DNA of 64,000 bases from Pseudomonas piscis (GCF_009380155.1 NZ_WHUV01000002.1:1178001-1242000); one strand, 5' to 3'. Shown: positions 10,626 through 20,145, counted from the first letter of the stretch. The notes: a model not told the origin generated them from the letters alone. Translations and numbers: made by a program.

Positions 10626-11870
10626 TTGCGTCTGTTTCACACCTCCGACTGGCACCTGGGCCAGAACCTCCATGGCCAGGAGCGCGACTTCGAACACGCC
10701 TGCTTCCTCGAGTGGCTGTTGCGCCAGCTCAAGCACGAGCAGCCGGACGCGCTGCTGATCGCCGGCGATATCTTCGACACCGTCAACCCACCGGTCAAAG
10801 CCCAGGAACGGCTGTACGACTTCATCGTCAGCGCCCACGAGCAGCAACCGGGCCTGAGCATCGTGATGATCGCCGGCAACCACGACTCCGGCTCGCGCAT
10901 CGAACTGCCAGCGCCATTGATGCGGCGCCTGCGCGCCCATGCCCTGGGCCGGGTGCTGTGGCTCGATGACGGCCAGCTGGATGCCGGGCGCCTGCTGCTG
11001 CCGCTGACCGATGCCAGCGGCAAGGTCGCGGCCTGGTGCTTGGCCCTGCCCTTCCTGCGGCCAGCGGAAGTCACCGGCCGCCATTTGGGCGAGGACTACC
11101 TCAAGGGCATCGCCCAGGTCCATGAATGGCTGATCGCCGCGGCCGAGGAACGCCGCCAGCCAGGCCAGGCGCTGATTGCCGTGAGCCACGCACACATAGC
11201 CGGCGGCGCGGTTTCCGAGGACTCCGAACGCAGCCTGGTGATCGGCAACGCCGAGGCCCTGCCGGCCAGCCTGTTCGGCCCGCAGATCAGCTACGTGGCC
11301 CTGGGGCACCTGCACAAGCCGCAGAAGGTCAACGGCGAGGAACGCATCCGCTACAGCGGCTCGCCGATCCCGCTGTCGTTCTCCGAGATCGACTACAAGC
11401 ACCAGATCCTCGACATTCGCCTGGACGGTGAGCAGTTGCTCAGCGTCGAACCGCGGCTGATCCCGCGGGCCGTCAACCTGCAACGCCTGGGCCCGGCACC
11501 GCTGGGCGAGATCCTGGCCCAGCTCGGCGCCCTGCCGGACATCGACCTGCTGGCCGAGGAGCAGCGCCAGCCCTGGCTGGAAGTGCGCATACGCCTGGAC
11601 GAACCGCAGCCGGACCTGCGCCAACAGGTGGAGAACGCCTTGCAAGGCAAGGCCGTGCGCCTGGTGCGGATCGCTGCCGAATACGCCGGTAGCGCCAGTG
11701 GCGACGGCGAGGACGGCATGGCCGGGCTGATCGAACTGGATCAACTGAACCCCGAAGAACTGTTCCGCCGGGCCTGGCGCGATGCCTACGCCAATGAAGC
11801 GGATGAACAGACCCTCAAGGATTTCGCCCTGCTGTTGCAGGACGTCCAGCACGAAGGTGAGCAGCCATGA
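10626..11870 (+). CDS. sbcD: SbcD nuclease subunit of the SbcCD exonuclease
   Basis: 414 residues. Mre11-type metallophosphoesterase: SDWHLGQN (D8, H10), GDIFD (D48), GNHDS (84-88), then VSHAHIAG and LGHLHKPQ supply the metal ligands. It forms a complex with SbcC that processes hairpins and protein-blocked DNA ends. The start is TTG at 10626, chosen because the conserved first strand (RLFHTSDWH) begins immediately and GGAG lies 8-11 bp upstream; no ATG fits. It overlaps sbcC by 4 bp. Confidence 0.96.
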   Translation: MRLFHTSDWHLGQNLHGQERDFEHACFLEWLLRQLKHEQPDALLIAGDIFDTVNPPVKAQERLYDFIVSAHEQQPGLSIVMIAGNHDSGSRIELPAPLMRRLRAHALGRVLWLDDGQLDAGRLLLPLTDASGKVAAWCLALPFLRPAEVTGRHLGEDYLKGIAQVHEWLIAAAEERRQPGQALIAVSHAHIAGGAVSEDSERSLVIGNAEALPASLFGPQISYVALGHLHKPQKVNGEERIRYSGSPIPLSFSEIDYKHQILDIRLDGEQLLSVEPRLIPRAVNLQRLGPAPLGEILAQLGALPDIDLLAEEQRQPWLEVRIRLDEPQPDLRQQVENALQGKAVRLVRIAAEYAGSASGDGEDGMAGLIELDQLNPEELFRRAWRDAYANEADEQTLKDFALLLQDVQHEGEQP

Positions 11871-14800
11871 AGATCCTGGCCATCCGCCTGAAGAACCTGA
11901 CCTCCCTGGCCGGCCCGTTCGAGATCGATTTCAGCGCCGAACCCCTGGCCAGCGCCGGCCTGTTCGCCATCACCGGCCCCACCGGCGCCGGCAAGAGCAC
12001 CCTGCTCGACGCCTTGTGCCTGGCGCTGTTCGGCGCCGTGCCTCGGCTGAACAATATCGCCAAGGAAAACAAGGTTCCTGAAATCGACAGCGATATCTCC
12101 ACCGGCGACCCACGCACCCTGCTGCGCCGTGGCACCGGCAGCGGGTTCGCCGAAGTGGATTTTTTCGGCATTGACGGGCACCGCTACCGCGCCCGCTGGG
12201 AAACCAACCGCGCCCGCGACAAGGCCACGGGCAAGCTGCAAGCCAGCCGCCAGAGCCTCACCGATCTGGACAACAATCAATTGCTGGCCAGTAGCAAGCG
12301 CGATTACGAACAACTGATCGAATCCAAGCTGGGGCTCAACTTCGCCCAATTCACCCGGGCTGTGATGCTGGCCCAGAGCGAGTTCAGCGCCTTCCTCAAG
12401 GCCGACGACAAAGAGCGCAGCGAACTGCTGGAAAAGCTCACCAACACGGCAATCTACAGCCAGCTGGGCAAGCGCGCCTTCAGTAAGGCCAAGGAAGCCG
12501 ACGAAGCGCACAAGGCCCTCACCGCCCAGGCCAGCGGCGTTGCCCCGCTGCCAGCCGAGGAACGTGCCGAGCTGGACCAGCAGTTGGGTGCCGCCCGTGA
12601 CCAGCTCAAGGCCCGGCAACTGCAACTCAAGCAGCTGGAGGCCCAGCACGGCTGGCTCAAGGAATTGCGCCAGTGGCAAGAGGCCCGGCACAGTGCCGCC
12701 GAGCAGTTGCAGGAAGCCGAGGCAGAGGCGCAGGTCCTGGCCCCCGAACGCCTGCGCCTGGAGCGCCTGGAGCAGTTGGCGCCGCAGCGCCATCAGTTCC
12801 TGCGCCAGGTCGAACTGAGCGCGACCCTCGAACCCCTGCGGCAACAGATCGAACAACAGCAGGCACGACACACGCAGCTGCAACAGCAGCAGGCAACGTA
12901 CCAGCAACAGGTCCAGGACAGTAGCGCCAGCCTGGCCCAGGCCCAGGAGCAATCCAGCGCAAAGGCGCCGCTGCTGCGTGAAGCCTTTGCCGAACAAGGC
13001 AACCTGCAACGCCTGGAGCAGGAGCTGGCCCAGGCCACCCAGGCCCGGGAGCGCGCCGAGCAGGCCAACACCCAGGGCCAGCAGGACATCCAGCACTTGC
13101 AGGAACAGCAACGTCTGGTGGCCGAGCGCCTGGAACGGATCGCCGGGCAACTGCAGCACAGCGCCACCCTCGCGCCTCTGAGCGAAGCCTGGGATGCCTA
13201 TCGCGGGCGCTTGCAACAGCTGGTGCAGATCGGTAATCGCCTGAACCAGGGCCAGGCGGAACTGCCGGGCCTTGAGCAGCGCGCCGAAACATCCGCCCGC
13301 CAATTGGGCGAGCAGCGCTCGCAGTTGGAGCTGCTGTACCGCGAAGCCGGCGCCGAACCCCAGGCCGTGGCGGAGCAGATCCAATTGCTGGGCACCCTGC
13401 TCCAGGACAACCGCAGGCAGCAGCGCTCGTTCGAGGACCTGGCCCGGCTCTGGGCCCAGCAGCAAGAGCTGGAGCAACGCATCCAGGCCCTGCAGGACAA
13501 GCAACAAACGGCGGCCATCGAGCGCGATGCGTTGACCAAGGCCGGTATCCAGGCCAAGGCCGACCTGACGGTAGCCGAGCAGGCCCTGAGCGTGACCCAG
13601 GCCCTGCTGGAGCGCCAGCGCCTGGCCCGCAGCGCCAGCGTGGAAGAGTTGCGCGCGCAATTGCAGGACGACCAACCATGTCCGGTATGCGGCAGTGTCG
13701 AGCACCCGTATCACCAACCCGAGGCTCTGTTGCAGAGCCTTGGGCGCCATGACGAAAACGAAGAAGCCGCCGCCCGGAAAGTCGTGGATGGGCTCAAGGA
13801 GCAACTGGCGGAACTGCGTGCCCAGGTCCAGGGCCTGATCGCCCAGCAGAAAGACCTGCTACAGCAACAGGAACAACTGGCCACCCAACAAGAGACCCTG
13901 GCTCCGAGCCTGCAAGCCCATCCCCTGGGCGCCCAGCTGCTGGACCAGGACCCGCCCCAGCGCGATGCCTGGTTGCAACGGCAGTTGGAGCAGTTGCAAC
14001 AGAGCATCGGCCAGGACGAGCAGCGCCAGGACGCCCTGTTGACCCTGCAAAAGGATGCCGCACGCCTGCAAGGCCAGTTGCAGGCCGCCGTCGATGCCAG
14101 CCAGCAGGCCGCCCAGCAGTTGGAGAAGCAGCGCGAGCAGCTGGACGCCGATCGCCAGCGCCTGGACGAAGAGCTCGGCGGCTTCAGCCAGTGGCTGCCC
14201 GGCGAGCTGCTCGACGGCTTGCGCCGTGACCCGGCGGCGAGCTTCATGCAGTTGGACCAGCAAGTGCTGCAACGCATCGAGCAACTGCGCGAACAGCAGG
14301 ATGAAACCCAAGAACAGCAGCAGCGCCAGCTGGCCCTGGACAAGGAACAAGACCGCCAGCAGACCCGCCAGCAGCAATTGCACGACGCCCGGCAGCAGGC
14401 CGAGGCCCTGCACCAGCAGCAACAGGCGTGTCAGCAGCGGTTGGCCGAGTTGCTGGGAACCCACGACAGCGCCGAGCACTGGCAGCAGCAGCTGGAACAG
14501 GGCGTCGAGCAGGCCCGCATGGCCCAGGCCACGGCCCAGCAGCAAGCGCAGGAACTGCAACAGCAGCTGATCCAGCTGGCCGCCGAGCTCAAGGCCGGCC
14601 AGGAGCGCTGCCAGGCCCTGGAAGCCGAGCAGCAGCAACTGGCCGCCAGCATCGAGCAGTGGCGCGCCCAGCACCCGCAACTCGACGACGCCGGGCTGCA
14701 AGGGCTGCTGGAACTGGACGACAGCCAGGTCCGCCAACTGCGCGAGCGCCTGCAGGCCAACGACAAGGCCATCGAGCAGGCCCGGGTACTGCTCGAGGAG

Positions 14801-15544
14801 CGCCAGCAGCGCCTGGAGCAGCACCAGGCCCAGCACAACGGCAACCTGGAAGCCGAGGAGCTGGCCCAAGCCCTGGAAACCACTTCGCAACAAGCGCTGG
14901 CCGACGAACAGCAAGTGGCCGAGCTACGCGCCCGGCAGAGCGAAGACCAACGCCGCCAGGAGGCCAACCAGGCCCTGGCCCAGGGCATCGCCCAGGCGTA
15001 CGAGCAATGGCAGCGCTGGGCCCGGCTCAGCGCCTTGATCGGCTCGGCCGAGGGCGACAAGTTCCGCAAGATCGCCCAGGCCTACAACCTCGACCTGCTG
15101 GTGCACCACGCCAACGCACAACTGCGCCAGCTGGTGCGGCGTTATCGCCTCAAGCGCGGCGGCAGCATGCTCGGCCTGCTGGTGCTGGACACCGAGATGG
15201 GCGACGAACTGCGCTCGGTGCATTCGCTGTCCGGCGGCGAGACCTTCCTGGTGTCCCTGGCGCTGGCCCTGGGGTTGGCGTCCATGGCCTCCAGCACCTT
15301 GAAGATCGAATCGCTGTTCATCGACGAAGGCTTCGGCAGCCTCGACCCCGAATCGCTGCAACTGGCCATGGACGCCCTCGACGGCCTCCAGGCCCAGGGC
15401 CGCAAGGTCGGGGTGATCTCCCACGTGCAGGAGATGCACGAGCGCATCGCGGTGCAGATCCAGGTCAGCCGCCAGGGCAATGGACTAGGGTCTGTTGCCG
15501 TTTCGCCGCAAGCCGCGTTGCCGCGACAAATGGCGCCAGGCTAG
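11867..15544 (+). CDS. sbcC: SbcC SMC-like ATPase with MITE-altered C-terminus
   Basis: 1,225 residues. Walker A GPTGAGKST at 37-45; long Gln/Glu/Arg-rich coiled coils flank a zinc hook CPVC at 605-608; ABC signature SGGE at 1122-1125 and Walker B LFIDEGFG near 1150. Partner of SbcD in hairpin cleavage and end processing. The last 18 residues (GSVAVSPQAALPRQMAPG, 1208-1225) are encoded by an inserted element. Removing the element and one copy of the TA duplication restores an ending SHPEVK and a TAA stop at 15772-15774, 2 bp before the next gene. The ATPase domain is intact, so function is probably kept. Confidence 0.95.
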   Translation: MKILAIRLKNLTSLAGPFEIDFSAEPLASAGLFAITGPTGAGKSTLLDALCLALFGAVPRLNNIAKENKVPEIDSDISTGDPRTLLRRGTGSGFAEVDFFGIDGHRYRARWETNRARDKATGKLQASRQSLTDLDNNQLLASSKRDYEQLIESKLGLNFAQFTRAVMLAQSEFSAFLKADDKERSELLEKLTNTAIYSQLGKRAFSKAKEADEAHKALTAQASGVAPLPAEERAELDQQLGAARDQLKARQLQLKQLEAQHGWLKELRQWQEARHSAAEQLQEAEAEAQVLAPERLRLERLEQLAPQRHQFLRQVELSATLEPLRQQIEQQQARHTQLQQQQATYQQQVQDSSASLAQAQEQSSAKAPLLREAFAEQGNLQRLEQELAQATQARERAEQANTQGQQDIQHLQEQQRLVAERLERIAGQLQHSATLAPLSEAWDAYRGRLQQLVQIGNRLNQGQAELPGLEQRAETSARQLGEQRSQLELLYREAGAEPQAVAEQIQLLGTLLQDNRRQQRSFEDLARLWAQQQELEQRIQALQDKQQTAAIERDALTKAGIQAKADLTVAEQALSVTQALLERQRLARSASVEELRAQLQDDQPCPVCGSVEHPYHQPEALLQSLGRHDENEEAAARKVVDGLKEQLAELRAQVQGLIAQQKDLLQQQEQLATQQETLAPSLQAHPLGAQLLDQDPPQRDAWLQRQLEQLQQSIGQDEQRQDALLTLQKDAARLQGQLQAAVDASQQAAQQLEKQREQLDADRQRLDEELGGFSQWLPGELLDGLRRDPAASFMQLDQQVLQRIEQLREQQDETQEQQQRQLALDKEQDRQQTRQQQLHDARQQAEALHQQQQACQQRLAELLGTHDSAEHWQQQLEQGVEQARMAQATAQQQAQELQQQLIQLAAELKAGQERCQALEAEQQQLAASIEQWRAQHPQLDDAGLQGLLELDDSQVRQLRERLQANDKAIEQARVLLEERQQRLEQHQAQHNGNLEAEELAQALETTSQQALADEQQVAELRARQSEDQRRQEANQALAQGIAQAYEQWQRWARLSALIGSAEGDKFRKIAQAYNLDLLVHHANAQLRQLVRRYRLKRGGSMLGLLVLDTEMGDELRSVHSLSGGETFLVSLALALGLASMASSTLKIESLFIDEGFGSLDPESLQLAMDALDGLQAQGRKVGVISHVQEMHERIAVQIQVSRQGNGLGSVAVSPQAALPRQMAPG

Positions 15545-15753
15545 GCGTGGGACGCAGGCAATGGTTGTTCCCTTGCCAAGTCCCGCAACGACGCATGGCG
15601 CCATTTGCCGCGCAACCCGAAGGGACGGGCCAGTTTTAGCGCGGTACGTCGTTACTCGAACGCTCATTTGGACGGCCAAACCTCGCGTCTCGTGCCTAGC
15701 CCCGCGCTAAAACTGGCTCCGGCGCGGTCGCGGCGAAACGGCAACAAACCCTA
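15486..15753. mobile_element. MITE-like element inserted in the 3' end of sbcC
   Basis: The element body is 15488-15751 (264 bp) between TA dinucleotides at 15486-15487 and 15752-15753, read as the target duplication. Terminal inverted repeats start GGGTCTGTTGCCGTTTCG on the left and GGGTTTGTTGCCGTTTCG on the right end (reverse complement), with one mismatch over about 22 bp. It encodes no transposase. Internally it holds two long hairpins: CGCGACAAATGGCGCCA (15522-15538) pairs with 15596-15612 with one mismatch, and GCCAGTTTTAGCGCGG (15629-15644) pairs perfectly with 15702-15717. A non-autonomous element of this build must be moved by a transposase encoded elsewhere. Confidence 0.8.
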
Positions 15754-15776
15754 AGCCACCCGGAGGTGAAATAAGC

Positions 15777-16385
15777 ATGGCCGAACCGATCCTCTACTCG
15801 TTCCGCCGCTGTCCCTATGCCATGCGTGCCCGGCTGGCCCTGCGCTATGCCGGGGTGAGACCACGGATAGTCGAAGTCAGCCTCAAGGCCAAGCCACCCG
15901 AAATGCTGGCGCTGTCGCCCAAGGGCACGGTGCCGGTGCTCAACGTCGGTGGGCAGGTGATCGATGAAAGCCTGCAGATCATGCTCTGGGCCCTGGAACA
16001 CAATGACCCCGGGGACTGGCGCCTGCTGGGCGAGCCCCAGGCCCGGGCGCAGATGGCGGGGCTGATCGAGGAGAACGACCAGGTGTTCAAGGTCCACCTC
16101 AATCGCTACAAGTACGCCGAGCGTTACCCCGAAGCACCGATGGAGCATTACCGGGCCCAGGGCGAGCTGTTCCTGGCCCGCCTGGAGCGGCTACTGAGCC
16201 AGCAGCGCTATCTGCTGGGCGGCCATCCAAGCCTGGCGGACGCGGCCCTGCTGCCCTTCGTCCGCCAGTTCGCCCATGTCGACCGCGACTGGTTCGCCCA
16301 GGCGCCCTACCCGGCGCTGCAAGCCTGGTTGCAGGCCTGGCTGGAGTCCGAGCTGTTCAGCGCGATCATGGCCAAGCCCGCCTGA
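15777..16385 (+). CDS. Glutathione S-transferase-like protein
   Basis: 202 residues. Thioredoxin-like N-terminal domain opening LYSFRRCPYAMRARLAL (residues 6-22) with a CPYA active-site-like motif, a cis-Pro segment GTVPVLN, then an all-alpha C-terminal domain. GGAGG lies 11-15 bp upstream of the ATG; before the MITE arrived, the sbcC stop sat 2 bp upstream, so the gene belonged to the sbcDC operon and may now be partly uncoupled from it. Substrate unknown; glutathione-dependent conjugation or reduction is inferred from the fold. Confidence 0.85.
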   Translation: MAEPILYSFRRCPYAMRARLALRYAGVRPRIVEVSLKAKPPEMLALSPKGTVPVLNVGGQVIDESLQIMLWALEHNDPGDWRLLGEPQARAQMAGLIEENDQVFKVHLNRYKYAERYPEAPMEHYRAQGELFLARLERLLSQQRYLLGGHPSLADAALLPFVRQFAHVDRDWFAQAPYPALQAWLQAWLESELFSAIMAKPA

Positions 16386-16433
16386 CACCAAGTTGCGCTT
16401 GCCTGGCCGAACGCCGAGGGTCCTGCGGCCCCT

Positions 16434-16467
16434 GTCGCAGCCTCGCAGGCTCGGCAGCGGCTACAGG
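16434..16467. repeat. REP-like palindromic repeat
   Basis: Contains CGCAGCCTCGCAGGCTCGG followed by CAGCGGCTACAGG, with internal GCAGCCT/AGGCT symmetry. It lies in the gap between the GST-like gene and the DUF1345 gene and may act as a 3' end cap. Confidence 0.7.
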
Positions 16468-16547
16468 CCCTGCGCAGCTACCACCAGGCGAAACCGGCAA
16501 AACTGCCGTGCTAAGGTTCAGCACCTGTCCTGCAACGGCGAGCCGCC

Positions 16548-17189
16548 ATGTCCATCGTGATCCGTACCCATCCCCGCCTGACCTTCGGTGTCCTGGCCGG
16601 CTGCATCGCCGGCTTGCTGGTGCCGGCCCAGACCCTCACCGGCAAGATCCTCATCGGCTGGAACGTGGCGGTCTGGACCTACCTGGCGTTGATGTTCTGG
16701 CTCACGGTCCGGGCCCGGGCCGACCAGGTCAAGCGCATCGCCGAGGCCGAGGACGAAAACGCCGGGCTGGTGCTGCTGATCGTCTGCGTCGCCGCCATCG
16801 CCAGCCTGGTGGCCATCACCCTGGAACTGGTGGGCAGCAAGGACCTGGACACCACCCGACGCCTGCTGCACTACGGCTTCACCGGCCTGACGGTGATCGG
16901 CTCCTGGCTGCTGGTGGGGGTGATCTTCAGCGTCCACTACGCCCGCCTCTACTACACCTGGGACGGCCCGGAGCCGGCCCTGCGCTTCGCCGAGAACCTC
17001 AAGGATCCCGACTATTGGGACTTCCTGTACTTCTCCTTCACCATCGGCGTGGCCGTGCAGACCTCGGACGTCGGCGTGGCCACCCGCGAGCTGCGCAGGA
17101 TCGTCCTCGCCCAGTCGCTGATCGGTTTTTTGTTCAACACCGCGATCCTGGGCTTTTCCATCAATATCGCCGCCGGGCTGTTCAGCTGA
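16548..17189 (+). CDS. DUF1345 family membrane protein
   Basis: 213 residues with about five hydrophobic helices (near 10-30, 35-55, 75-95, 110-130 and 190-210) and the family segment [20 protein letters not shown] at about 157-176, which resembles the pore region of ion-channel-like proteins. ATG at 16548 follows a purine-rich stretch. It stands alone between a REP and an AraC regulator. Function is not established for the family. Confidence 0.85.
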   Translation: MSIVIRTHPRLTFGVLAGCIAGLLVPAQTLTGKILIGWNVAVWTYLALMFWLTVRARADQVKRIAEAEDENAGLVLLIVCVAAIASLVAITLELVGSKDLDTTRRLLHYGFTGLTVIGSWLLVGVIFSVHYARLYYTWDGPEPALRFAENLKDPDYWDFLYFSFTIGVAVQTSDVGVATRELRRIVLAQSLIGFLFNTAILGFSINIAAGLFS

Positions 17190-17262
17190 ACTGCACGAAA
17201 CTTCTAGACGCCCGTCCAGCCCGGTCGTTGAATGCCCAGGTGAAATCCACCGGCAGCCCAGC

Positions 17263-18102
17263 ATGAGTACGCACAACTGGATCGACCTGGCCCAGGACGC
17301 CGACACCGGCATCGAGACCCTGCGCGCTCATTTCACTGGCCACGCCTACGACCCGCACTGGCACGACAGCTACCTGGTGGGGGTCACCGAGCAAGGTGTA
17401 CAGCAGTTCAACTGCCGTCGCACCCGGCACCAGAGCACACCCGGCAAGGTGTTTCTGCTCGAGCCCGGGGAAATCCACGACGGCGAGGCGCCCACCGCCG
17501 GTGGCTTCACCTACCGCATGCTGTACCTGGACCCGCAGTGGCTGACGCGCGAGCTGGGGGCGCTGTTCGCCGAAGCGCCGATCGATAGCCAACTGGGATT
17601 CGGCAGCACCCTGGCCTGCGATCCACGGCTGGCCCAGGCCACCAGCGCGGCATTTCACAGCCTGCACCACGGCGAATTGCGCATCGTGCGCCAGAGCGCC
17701 ATGGATCGCCTGCTCGAGCAATTGACCGGGCACCTGCAGTGGCGCCAGCGCTATGGCCACGACCCGCGCCTGCCCCGGGTGGCGCAACGGGCTCGCGACT
17801 ACCTGCACGCCCACCTCTACCAGGACCTGAGCCTGCAAGCCCTGAGCAGTGCCTGCGGCGTCGACCGTTTCCGCCTGAGCCGGGCCTTCAAGGCCGCCTT
17901 CGGCCTGCCGCCCCACGCCTATCTGGTGCAGTTGCGCCTGAGCCGCGCCCGGCGCTTGCTGGCCGGCGGCGCTGCGCCGGCCGAGGTGGCCAGCGCCCTG
18001 GGCTTTGCCGATCAGAGCCATCTCGGGCGCTGGTTCATGCGGGCTTACGGCCTGAGCCCGGCGCTGTACCGCAAGCGCTGCACAAAGCTTCCAGACGCCT
18101 GA
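17263..18102 (+). CDS. AraC-family transcriptional regulator
   Basis: 279 residues. N-terminal cupin ligand-binding domain (HWHDSYLVGVTEQGVQQF, then EPGEIHDGEAP) and a C-terminal AraC double helix-turn-helix (LSLQALSSACGVDRFRLSRA, about 185-204, and a second HTH around ALGFADQSHLGRWF). It lies 50 bp upstream of a LysE-type exporter in the same orientation, the common arrangement in which such a regulator controls an amino-acid or metabolite exporter. Ligand not identifiable. Confidence 0.9.
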   Translation: MSTHNWIDLAQDADTGIETLRAHFTGHAYDPHWHDSYLVGVTEQGVQQFNCRRTRHQSTPGKVFLLEPGEIHDGEAPTAGGFTYRMLYLDPQWLTRELGALFAEAPIDSQLGFGSTLACDPRLAQATSAAFHSLHHGELRIVRQSAMDRLLEQLTGHLQWRQRYGHDPRLPRVAQRARDYLHAHLYQDLSLQALSSACGVDRFRLSRAFKAAFGLPPHAYLVQLRLSRARRLLAGGAAPAEVASALGFADQSHLGRWFMRAYGLSPALYRKRCTKLPDA

Positions 18103-18152
18103 GGCGCGGACCGCGAAGATCAGCCCTCCGATCTTCACTGGAGCTACCCATC

Positions 18153-18758
18153 ATGTTGCCTGCCCTGACCAGCCTGCTGCCCTTCGTCATGTTCGCCATC
18201 GTCGCCTCCATCACCCCGGGGCCGACCAATCTCCTGGTACTGAGCAACAGTGCCCGCTATGGCCTGCGGGCCGCGCTGCCGATCATCTTCGGCGCTGGCG
18301 GTGCCGCTGCCGGCATGGTGTGGCTGGTGGGCGGCGGGCTGGGGGACAAACTGGCCCACCTGCCCGGGGTGCAACTGGCCATGCAAGTGGTCGGCCTGCT
18401 GTGGCTCTGCGGCCTGGCCTGGCAGATCTGGCACGCCCCGACCCACACCGCACACACCGCCGCGCAACGGCGCTTGGGGTTTCTCGGCGCGGCGGCCCTG
18501 CAAGTGGTGAACCCCAAGACCTGGCTGATGGCGTTGGCGGTGGTCAGCGTGTTCGCCGGGCCTGCGGACGATCGCCAGGGCCGGGTGCTGTGCCTGTCGC
18601 TGGTGTTCCTGCTCGTCGCCCTGCCCTGCCTGGGCGCCTGGGCCCTGCTGGGGGCCGGCTCGGCGCGCTGGCTGGGTTCGCCCCGGGCGATGCAGCGGTT
18701 CAACCGGGGCATGGCGCTGCTGTTACTGGCCGCCACCTGGCTGAGCCTGTGGGCCTGA
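18153..18758 (+). CDS. LysE/RhtB-family exporter
   Basis: 201 residues, about six transmembrane helices. It opens with the LysE/RhtB signature SITPGPTNLLVLSNSARYG (about residues 18-36) and has the conserved VNPKTWLMA helix near 120. Start is the ATG at 18153 with GGAG about 10 bp upstream; the longer frame overlaps the AraC gene and is a shadow. Exports amino acids or similar small molecules across the inner membrane, probably under the adjacent AraC regulator. Confidence 0.88.
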   Translation: MLPALTSLLPFVMFAIVASITPGPTNLLVLSNSARYGLRAALPIIFGAGGAAAGMVWLVGGGLGDKLAHLPGVQLAMQVVGLLWLCGLAWQIWHAPTHTAHTAAQRRLGFLGAAALQVVNPKTWLMALAVVSVFAGPADDRQGRVLCLSLVFLLVALPCLGAWALLGAGSARWLGSPRAMQRFNRGMALLLLAATWLSLWA

Positions 18759-18903
18759 ACAGCCTGCGGTCACTACAGGTCACAGGCCCCCAGGCCAGTC
18801 GCCCGGGGCCCGGGCCGGAATGCACCATTGGTCAGCCGGTAGCCGTATAAACGTTGATTTGCCCTCACGCCGCGCTTGACGGCGGAACCGATTCTGCGGT
18901 TTC

Positions 18904-18919
18904 CTGAAACCGGTTTCAG
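18904..18919. promoter_or_regulatory. PtxS operator upstream of ptxS
   Basis: CTGAAACCGGTTTCAG is a perfect 16-bp palindrome containing TGAAACCGGTTTCA, the PtxS recognition sequence described in P. putida and P. aeruginosa. It lies 53 bp before the ptxS start, consistent with autorepression relieved by 2-ketogluconate. Confidence 0.9.
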
Positions 18920-18972
18920 GCCAACCTCACAGATCCTGCGAACCGATAATTCCAAGAACAAGGTCATCGCCC

Positions 18973-19998
18973 GTGAATCAGTTTTCCGCCGCCCAGCGCA
19001 GCCGCGTCACCATGCTCGATGTCGCCCACCGTGCCGGGGTCTCCAAGGCCAGTGTGTCGCGCTTCATCGGCGAAGACCGCGCCCTGCTTTCCGACGCCAT
19101 CGCCCTGCGCATCGAGCAAGCCATCAGCGAACTGGGCTATCGCCCGAACCAGATGGCCCGCGGCCTGAAGCGCGGGCGCACGCGCCTGATCGGCATGCTG
19201 GTGGCCGATATCCGCAACCCCTATTCGATTGCCGTGATGCACGGCGTGGAAACCGCCTGCCGCCTGCACGGCTACAGCCTGGTGGTGTGCAACACCGACC
19301 GCGACGACCAGCAGGAAGCCCGGCACCTGGCCAACCTGCGGGCCTACAACATCGAAGGCCTGATCGTGAACACCCTGGGCCACCACCTGGACCAATTGCA
19401 GCAATTGCAGGAGGAAATGCCCATGGTGCTGGTGGATCGCAAGCTGGCGCAGTTGCAGGCTGACCTAGTGGGCCTGGACAACCCGGCGGCGGTGCACCTG
19501 GCCATCGAGCACCTGGAACAACAGGGCTACCGCGACCTGCTGCTGGTCAGCGAACCCCATGACGGCACCAGCTCGCGCCTGGAGCGCAGCACCAGCTTCC
19601 ACGCCGAGATCGTCCGGCACCCGGCCCTGCGTGGCCAGGTGCTGGAAACCGGCGCCGGGCTCAATGCCGGCCTGCAGACCTTCCTCGACAGTCCGGGCGC
19701 CGGGCCCAAGGCGCTGTTCTGCGCCAATGGCGTGGCTGCCCTGGCAGCCACCAATGCCCTGCGCCAGCTTGATCGCCCCTTGTTCGGCGACCTGGGCCTG
19801 ATCGCCCTCGATGATCTGGACTGGTACCCGCTGGTGGGCAACGGCATCACCGCCCTGGCCCAACCCACGGCGGCCATCGGCGCCAGCGCCTTCGAATGCC
19901 TGCTCAAGCGCCTGCGCGGCGATAGCGGCCCGGCCCGGGTGGTGGACTTTCCCGCGCAACTGATCGTCCGAGGCTCGACCTGCCAGGCCCGAGAGTAA
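18973..19998 (+). CDS. ptxS: PtxS, LacI-family repressor of 2-ketogluconate catabolism
   Basis: 341 residues. LacI helix-turn-helix MLDVAHRAGVSKASVSRFI near residues 14-32 and hinge ELGYRPNQMARGLKRGRT, then a periplasmic-binding-protein-like ligand domain. The start is GTG at 18973. It precedes kguEKTD in the same orientation, as in P. aeruginosa (PA2259-PA2263), and has the PtxS palindrome upstream of itself and of kguE. Known effector: 2-ketogluconate. The P. aeruginosa neighbour ptxR is not beside it here; a LysE gene occupies that side. Confidence 0.95.
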   Translation: MNQFSAAQRSRVTMLDVAHRAGVSKASVSRFIGEDRALLSDAIALRIEQAISELGYRPNQMARGLKRGRTRLIGMLVADIRNPYSIAVMHGVETACRLHGYSLVVCNTDRDDQQEARHLANLRAYNIEGLIVNTLGHHLDQLQQLQEEMPMVLVDRKLAQLQADLVGLDNPAAVHLAIEHLEQQGYRDLLLVSEPHDGTSSRLERSTSFHAEIVRHPALRGQVLETGAGLNAGLQTFLDSPGAGPKALFCANGVAALAATNALRQLDRPLFGDLGLIALDDLDWYPLVGNGITALAQPTAAIGASAFECLLKRLRGDSGPARVVDFPAQLIVRGSTCQARE

Positions 19999-20035
19999 GG
20001 CTATGGAAGGCCGTGCGAGCCTGGGCGCATCGCGG

Positions 20036-20062
20036 GTAGCCGCTGCCGCAGGCTGCGCATGG
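20036..20062. repeat. REP-like palindromic repeat between ptxS and kguE
   Basis: GTAGCCGCTGCCGCAGGCTG followed by CGCATGG. It lies after the ptxS stop and before the second PtxS operator, so it probably separates the ptxS transcript from kguE. Confidence 0.65.
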
Positions 20063-20131
20063 ACGTGCAGCGGCCACAAGGTGCAGCGAGCACAGGGACA
20101 GACAGCAACACGGCATTGACTCGAACAAAAA

Positions 20132-20145
20132 TGAAACCGGTTTCA
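20132..20145. promoter_or_regulatory. PtxS operator upstream of kguE
   Basis: TGAAACCGGTTTCA, identical to the core upstream of ptxS, ending 12 bp before the kguE ATG and abutting its ribosome-binding purines (GAGG). PtxS bound here would block both initiation and clearance of the kgu promoter. Confidence 0.92.

Noticed and set aside
11786..13804. 672-codon antisense frame inside sbcC
   Set aside because: Leu/Gln/Ala-rich mirror of the SbcC coiled coil; no start signal and no family resemblance.
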